DNA of 64,000 nt from Thermoplasmata archaeon (GTDB lineage: Archaea; Thermoplasmatota; Thermoplasmata; Lutacidiplasmatales; UBA184). Shown piece after piece: positions 58,763 through 64,000 of the stretch. A program made the position numbers and the translations under genes. The notes under the pieces were generated by a model that did no database searches, had not been told where the DNA came from, and saw only the letters and a program-made list of their open reading frames with translations. Each line of letters opens with the position of its first letter. The first letter of the stretch is position 1. The DNA lies in NCBI GenBank assembly GCA_021796385.1, contig JAJYXQ010000030.1:60607-124606 (forward strand), read 5' to 3'.

Positions 58763-59899
58763 ATGGAACCCCAAGCCGGCTCCTCCGCGATGGAGTATCG
58801 CCCTTCGCTCGCCTATGCACTGCAAGTTCCCGCTTGGGTCCTCCTTCTGTCGGGAATAGCCCTCTTCTTCGGTGGGTACTACTACCTCTCGACCAATATC
58901 GTCAAGGTGATACTGTCCCAAATTCCCGTTGTCCGTTTCATCGCCATAACGCTGACACTCTACTTGACGGGGTACATCCTGATTCTGGTCGGCAGCCTGC
59001 GTTGGTTCCGGCTGTTCCCTCGTTGGGGGGGCAGCATGATCCTCTCGGTCGTCATCGTCGTCCCCTTGGTGATGGTCGCCACATGGTTCGATGCGGCTGG
59101 GAACCGGCTGATGTTACTCTTCATCCTGATCGTGGGGCTTGTGATCCCCGCGATAGCAGCGATTCTTTGGCGCTTTCGATTGCACTATGAGTTGACTTCA
59201 ACAGAGGTCAGGGGGGCCCCCGGGAGTTCCGGAGGATGGCAGTCCTCGATGGCCCTCCAGCGGGTACATTCCGTGGCGGTTTTCGAGAGCGTCGGCCCCT
59301 TCGATACCGGCCATGTCCAATTCCATACCGATCTGTTCCGACCGGCTTCGGAGGGGGACACGGGTGCATCGTGGATAGAGTGGCGGGGAATCGCGCACCC
59401 GCGACAGGTTGCCGAATCGATCAAGGCCCGAGTGCCGTTGGCGGAGGGAACCTACCGCCGAGCGGTGCGTCCCTGGACCACGTTCGCCGCCACGTTCGCT
59501 CTGGTTGCGGTGGTAGTGCTCTTGCTTGAAGCCTTCCCCGTGTATGCGGCATCGGACGCTATGGTCTCGAACTGTGCCCTCTGGGTCTCAGCCCAAAGTA
59601 TCGAAAGCAATCCTTGGCCGTACGTACACAATGTCACGATACCAATCGGGCGCGTGAGCTTGCACTGGTGGAGTGGAACACCGGTCTGGTTCCTATTGAT
59701 CCAGATTCCGACTGGGATCGCATACCAGAATACGCCCATCTCATCCCTTTACCCGGGGAACCAAGCTAACTTGACGGAGAGCGGATCGGGGACATTCACA
59801 TCCGCTGGGGGGTCGACCATGGCGCTGTGCGTTGCCACCACGACCGGGGCTTCGGTTTCGCTGGTCTTGAACTACTCGGCTCCCCTGGTCTGGGAATAG
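58763..59899 (+). CDS. Module gene A' part 2: PH-like domain membrane protein, paralogue of the C-terminal half of A
   Basis: CALWVSAQSIESNPWPYVHNVTIPIGRVSLHWWSGTPVWFLLIQIPTGIAYQNTPISSLYPGNQANLT vs A CALYLNVNQIESDPWPFLHNVSLPLEKVNVQWWSGTPVWVVVLQLPKAIAYQNTAITSLVPGSQANLT. Confidence 0.75.
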   Translation: MEPQAGSSAMEYRPSLAYALQVPAWVLLLSGIALFFGGYYYLSTNIVKVILSQIPVVRFIAITLTLYLTGYILILVGSLRWFRLFPRWGGSMILSVVIVVPLVMVATWFDAAGNRLMLLFILIVGLVIPAIAAILWRFRLHYELTSTEVRGAPGSSGGWQSSMALQRVHSVAVFESVGPFDTGHVQFHTDLFRPASEGDTGASWIEWRGIAHPRQVAESIKARVPLAEGTYRRAVRPWTTFAATFALVAVVVLLLEAFPVYAASDAMVSNCALWVSAQSIESNPWPYVHNVTIPIGRVSLHWWSGTPVWFLLIQIPTGIAYQNTPISSLYPGNQANLTESGSGTFTSAGGSTMALCVATTTGASVSLVLNYSAPLVWE

Positions 59900-59969
59900 A
59901 CGTTGGGTGAGCCCCAGCCGAATCGAGTTCGGACAAAGGATTAAGCGACCATAAGCATCCGTCTGGACC

Positions 59970-61886
59970 ATGAGGGGCTCGGTTCTCGCCACTTTGGGAG
60001 CCCCTTTGGAGGGAGGCGACGCCACCGCGCTGATCTCGGAGCCCCCGCAGGCTCCTACCCCAAACTGTCTCTTTGACTACGGTCTGGTGAGCAACCTGCA
60101 CACGGCGGCATTGATCTCCAGGTTCGGGTCGATCGACTGGGCTTGCATGCCCTACTTCTCCTACCCGTCCGTGTTTGCTCGGTTGCTGGATGTGGAACGC
60201 GGAGGCTCCCATCTTATCTGCCCCAGGGAAGCCTCGAGTTCACATCAGCGGTACCTTCCCGGGACGAACGTGCTGGAAACGCTCTTCCTCCTCGAGGGGG
60301 GGCGTGCGCTCAAGGTAATCGATTTCATGCCGTTCGTAGAGAGCGTCGACCGCAAGCCCCACCCGCACCTGTTTCGCATCGTTTCCGCGGAGGGCGGTCC
60401 GGTCCCCATCCACGTGAGGTTCCACCCGAGGTTCGAGTATGGGCGGCACCCGGCCTCCTACTTGAAGGTGCCCGACGGGCACATCGCCCGCCATGAACCA
60501 TCCTCCCTGTTCTACCGGGTATCCCAAGGAACCACAGAGGAGCGAGGACCAGCGCTGGAGACCGATGTGCTGGTCGAACCCCATACGAGCGCCGAGGTTG
60601 AGATAAGTTGGATGGAGGAAGGGCCATGTCGCGAAAGCGCAAGGAAGCTCTTCGATCGCACGGTGCGATTCTGGAGGGCGTGGTCGGAAGGCACGCAGGT
60701 CCCGGCCGAGTTTGTCCCTCCCGACACTCGCTTGGCGGTCGAACGCTCGAATCTGCTCCTGAAGGCGCTCACCAGCCGTGAAAGCGGCGCCTTCGTTGCA
60801 GCCGCCACCACCTCACTCCCGGAGTGGCCGGGAGGCGGGCGCAATTGGGACTACCGATATTCGTGGATTCGAGATGCCGCCTTTTCGGCGAATGCCCTCA
60901 TCCTGTCCGGGCATCTGCATGAGGCGAAGGCATTCCTCCGTTGGGCCGTGCGATGCTCCCAAGAGTCCCACGACGGCTCGCTCCAAGTCGTTTACCGACT
61001 GCAAGGAACCGGAGCGCTAACGGAGGAAGAGATCCCCGAACTTTCGGGTTTCCTTGGGTCCCGACCGGTCCGGATAGGTAATGGGGCCGGTGCCCAGTTC
61101 CAACTTGACATCTACGGGACGATTCTCAATCTGGCCTTCACGATGAAAGATGTTGACGAAAGGTACATCGCCGAGGAGTGGACTCATTTCCGGACACTGG
61201 TCGAACATGTGCTCCGCATCTGGAGGGAGCCGGACCAAGGGATCTGGGAGATCCGGGGACCCCCGAGGCATTACGTTCATTCCAAACTGATGGCGTGGGT
61301 CGCCCTCGATCGGGGTGCGCAGCTGGCGCGTCGATTCGGTACTTCGGGAGAAGCGGTCCGATGGGGAGCCGAGGCAGCCCGTGTTCGTCATGCCATATTG
61401 GAACAAGGATACGACAGCGCCTTGGGGGCCTTTGTTCAGGCGTTCGATCGAAGGGTCCTCGATGCGGCCACGCTCAAGATCCCGCTCTACGGGTTGCTCC
61501 CCTTCTCAGACGAACGTGTCACCGGGACCATACGGGCCATCGAGCGAGGGTTGTGCGACGGGGCGTTCGTCTATCGTTATCGGGCCGATGATGGCATTGA
61601 TGGCCCGGAGGGAGCGTTCCTCTTGTGCTCATTCTGGCTCGTGGAGTGTCTGGCACGAAGCGGGGAGATTGCGAGGGCGCGCAGAAATTGGGATGAGCTC
61701 TTGACAGCGGGAAGCCCTCTGGGGCTCTTTTCCGAGGAATATGATCCACGGACACGAACACCCTTGGGAAACTACCCCCAAGCCTTCACCCACATCGGGG
61801 TCATCCGGGCGGCCCATGCCTTGGGGCTCGCCGAGAAGGAGGCACGTCGTCTCGCCATGGATAGGGCACATTCTCACCCAGAATAG
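59970..61886 (+). CDS. GH15-family glycoside hydrolase (glucoamylase/trehalase-like)
   Basis: DYGLVSNLHTAALISRFGSIDWACMPYFSYPSVFARLLD; WPGGGRNWDYRYSWIRDAAFSANALI; YPQAFTHIGVIRAAHAL. Confidence 0.92.
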   Translation: MRGSVLATLGAPLEGGDATALISEPPQAPTPNCLFDYGLVSNLHTAALISRFGSIDWACMPYFSYPSVFARLLDVERGGSHLICPREASSSHQRYLPGTNVLETLFLLEGGRALKVIDFMPFVESVDRKPHPHLFRIVSAEGGPVPIHVRFHPRFEYGRHPASYLKVPDGHIARHEPSSLFYRVSQGTTEERGPALETDVLVEPHTSAEVEISWMEEGPCRESARKLFDRTVRFWRAWSEGTQVPAEFVPPDTRLAVERSNLLLKALTSRESGAFVAAATTSLPEWPGGGRNWDYRYSWIRDAAFSANALILSGHLHEAKAFLRWAVRCSQESHDGSLQVVYRLQGTGALTEEEIPELSGFLGSRPVRIGNGAGAQFQLDIYGTILNLAFTMKDVDERYIAEEWTHFRTLVEHVLRIWREPDQGIWEIRGPPRHYVHSKLMAWVALDRGAQLARRFGTSGEAVRWGAEAARVRHAILEQGYDSALGAFVQAFDRRVLDAATLKIPLYGLLPFSDERVTGTIRAIERGLCDGAFVYRYRADDGIDGPEGAFLLCSFWLVECLARSGEIARARRNWDELLTAGSPLGLFSEEYDPRTRTPLGNYPQAFTHIGVIRAAHALGLAEKEARRLAMDRAHSHPE

Positions 61887-61930
61887 ACCCCTTCGCACGG
61901 TTCTTGTAGGCGAATGGCTTGCGGCCCTCC

Positions 61931-62734
61931 ATGACCGGACCGATGCCAACCCTGAACATGGAACGTCTGGATGCGATCGCCCGAATCACCCTCAACCGGC
62001 CCGACCGGAAGAATGCTCTGGGGGCCGATGAGATGCGCGGGCTCCACCGCGCACTTCAGGACGTCGCACAAGACCCCGATGTGCGGGCCGTGATCTTAAC
62101 CGGAGCAGGACAAGCCTTCTCGGCAGGAGGGGATGTACACGAGATGGCCCAATGGCTTGAGAAAGGCGTGTTGCCGCGGCTCTTCCATGAGCTAGTGGAC
62201 GAGCAAGAGGGCGTGATCAAGGAGATCGTGGAAATGGCCAAGCCTGTCATCGCCGCCATACCCGGGGTCGCTGCCGGTGGAGGAATGTCGATCGTCCTCG
62301 CTTGTGACTGGAGGATCGCCACTCCCGAAGCGTCCCTCGTACCCGCCTTCCCAAGCCTCGGAGGTGTACCGGATGGTGGGTTGACGTTCTTCCTCCCGCA
62401 CTACCTTGGGATCGGGGGTGCCCAGGAGGTGCTCTACGGGTCGGGTCGAGTGAGCGCGGAAAGAGGACGGGAACTTTCCTTGTTCCACGAGCTCGTTCCC
62501 GCGCGGGAGCTCCAAGCGCACGCCCTTGAACGGGCCAACGAGCTTTCGAAGGGACCCATCCGCGCCTTCACCTGGATGAAGCGACTCTTGGTCGAGTCCT
62601 ACCATAGCAGCCTGCAACGGCAAATGGAACTAGAACGCCGGGGAATGGTCGAAGCCGCCCGGGGCGATGAGCTCCCGGAGGGGGTCCGAGCCTTTCTAGC
62701 AAAGCGCCCACCCCGGTTCGACACTCTGAAGTGA
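61931..62734 (+). CDS. Enoyl-CoA hydratase/isomerase family protein
   Basis: ARITLNRPDRKNALGADEM, AVILTGAGQAFSAGGDVHEM, VIAAIPGVAAGGGMSIVLACDWRIATPEASLVPAFPSLGGVPDGG. Confidence 0.92.
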   Translation: MTGPMPTLNMERLDAIARITLNRPDRKNALGADEMRGLHRALQDVAQDPDVRAVILTGAGQAFSAGGDVHEMAQWLEKGVLPRLFHELVDEQEGVIKEIVEMAKPVIAAIPGVAAGGGMSIVLACDWRIATPEASLVPAFPSLGGVPDGGLTFFLPHYLGIGGAQEVLYGSGRVSAERGRELSLFHELVPARELQAHALERANELSKGPIRAFTWMKRLLVESYHSSLQRQMELERRGMVEAARGDELPEGVRAFLAKRPPRFDTLK

Positions 62735-62819
62735 CGGGATCACCGGGCTTCGGGCGATCCAAGATACGAGCGAACGTGAAGCGGATCGCCCCCGAAAGGC
62801 CGGAAGGCTGCAGCCAACG

Positions 62820-62827
62820 TTAAATAA
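62820..62827 (+). promoter_or_regulatory. Putative rRNA TATA element
   Basis: ttaaataa about 280 nt upstream of the 16S 5' end in a gene-free region. Confidence 0.45.
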
Positions 62828-63101
62828 GGACCCACTGTAGTATCCTCTTGCGAAGCGCTCGCAAGGGCGTTTTGCGCGGCACCCGCAAGGCGATCCGGGG
62901 ACACCATGAACCGGAGTTCCAACGCTGGTGCCACAGATGACCCCATGGGGGAATGGAGCCCGAGATACCCCCGGACCGCAAGGGCCCGGGTGACCTCTCG
63001 TCGCTGACGCTGGGAAGGCTAGTATTCGGTGAGAGATGCTAGAAGAAAAGGCTCTTGAAACGAGAATGTAACTCCATATACCAATAATAATGGAACAAAG
63101 T

Positions 63102-64000
<899 letters not shown>

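Noticed and set aside
62740-62946. 68-aa minus-strand ORF upstream of 16S
   Set aside because: Falls in the presumed rRNA promoter/leader with no recognisable domain.

Overview
High-GC archaeal window, most likely Thermoplasmata-like. The lineage is inferred from the partial archaeal 16S, the thermosome, the S17e/S19e/L31e/L39e/IF6 genes, TATA boxes with leaderless-looking starts, and GLP-x-W surface modules. It is ordinary chromosome interleaved with very large anchored surface proteins. Recognisable units: a TPP-riboswitch-controlled ThiB/ThiP/ThiQ-type ABC transporter; a translationally coupled operon of AGPS-like FAD oxidase, GlpD and YegS/DagK-like kinase; thermosome; aconitase; a ribosomal cluster in which the ORF track missed L39e; an MTAP-family phosphorylase, translin and DUF357 operon; endonuclease IV; KEOPS Pcc1-like; GH15; enoyl-CoA hydratase; and a 5'-partial 16S. 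The strongest unexpected signal is at about 44.8-59.9 kb. Three unrelated membrane/surface protein types (A = DUF998-like plus PH-like membrane protein, B = kelch surface protein, C = Ig-like surface protein) occur as two copies in mirror order and mirror strand, A- B+ C- | C'+ B'- A'+, about an axis near 52.36 kb. A' is split into two ORFs, and an IS200/IS605 remnant sits between B' and A'. All homology calls come from reading the sequences; no database search was run.
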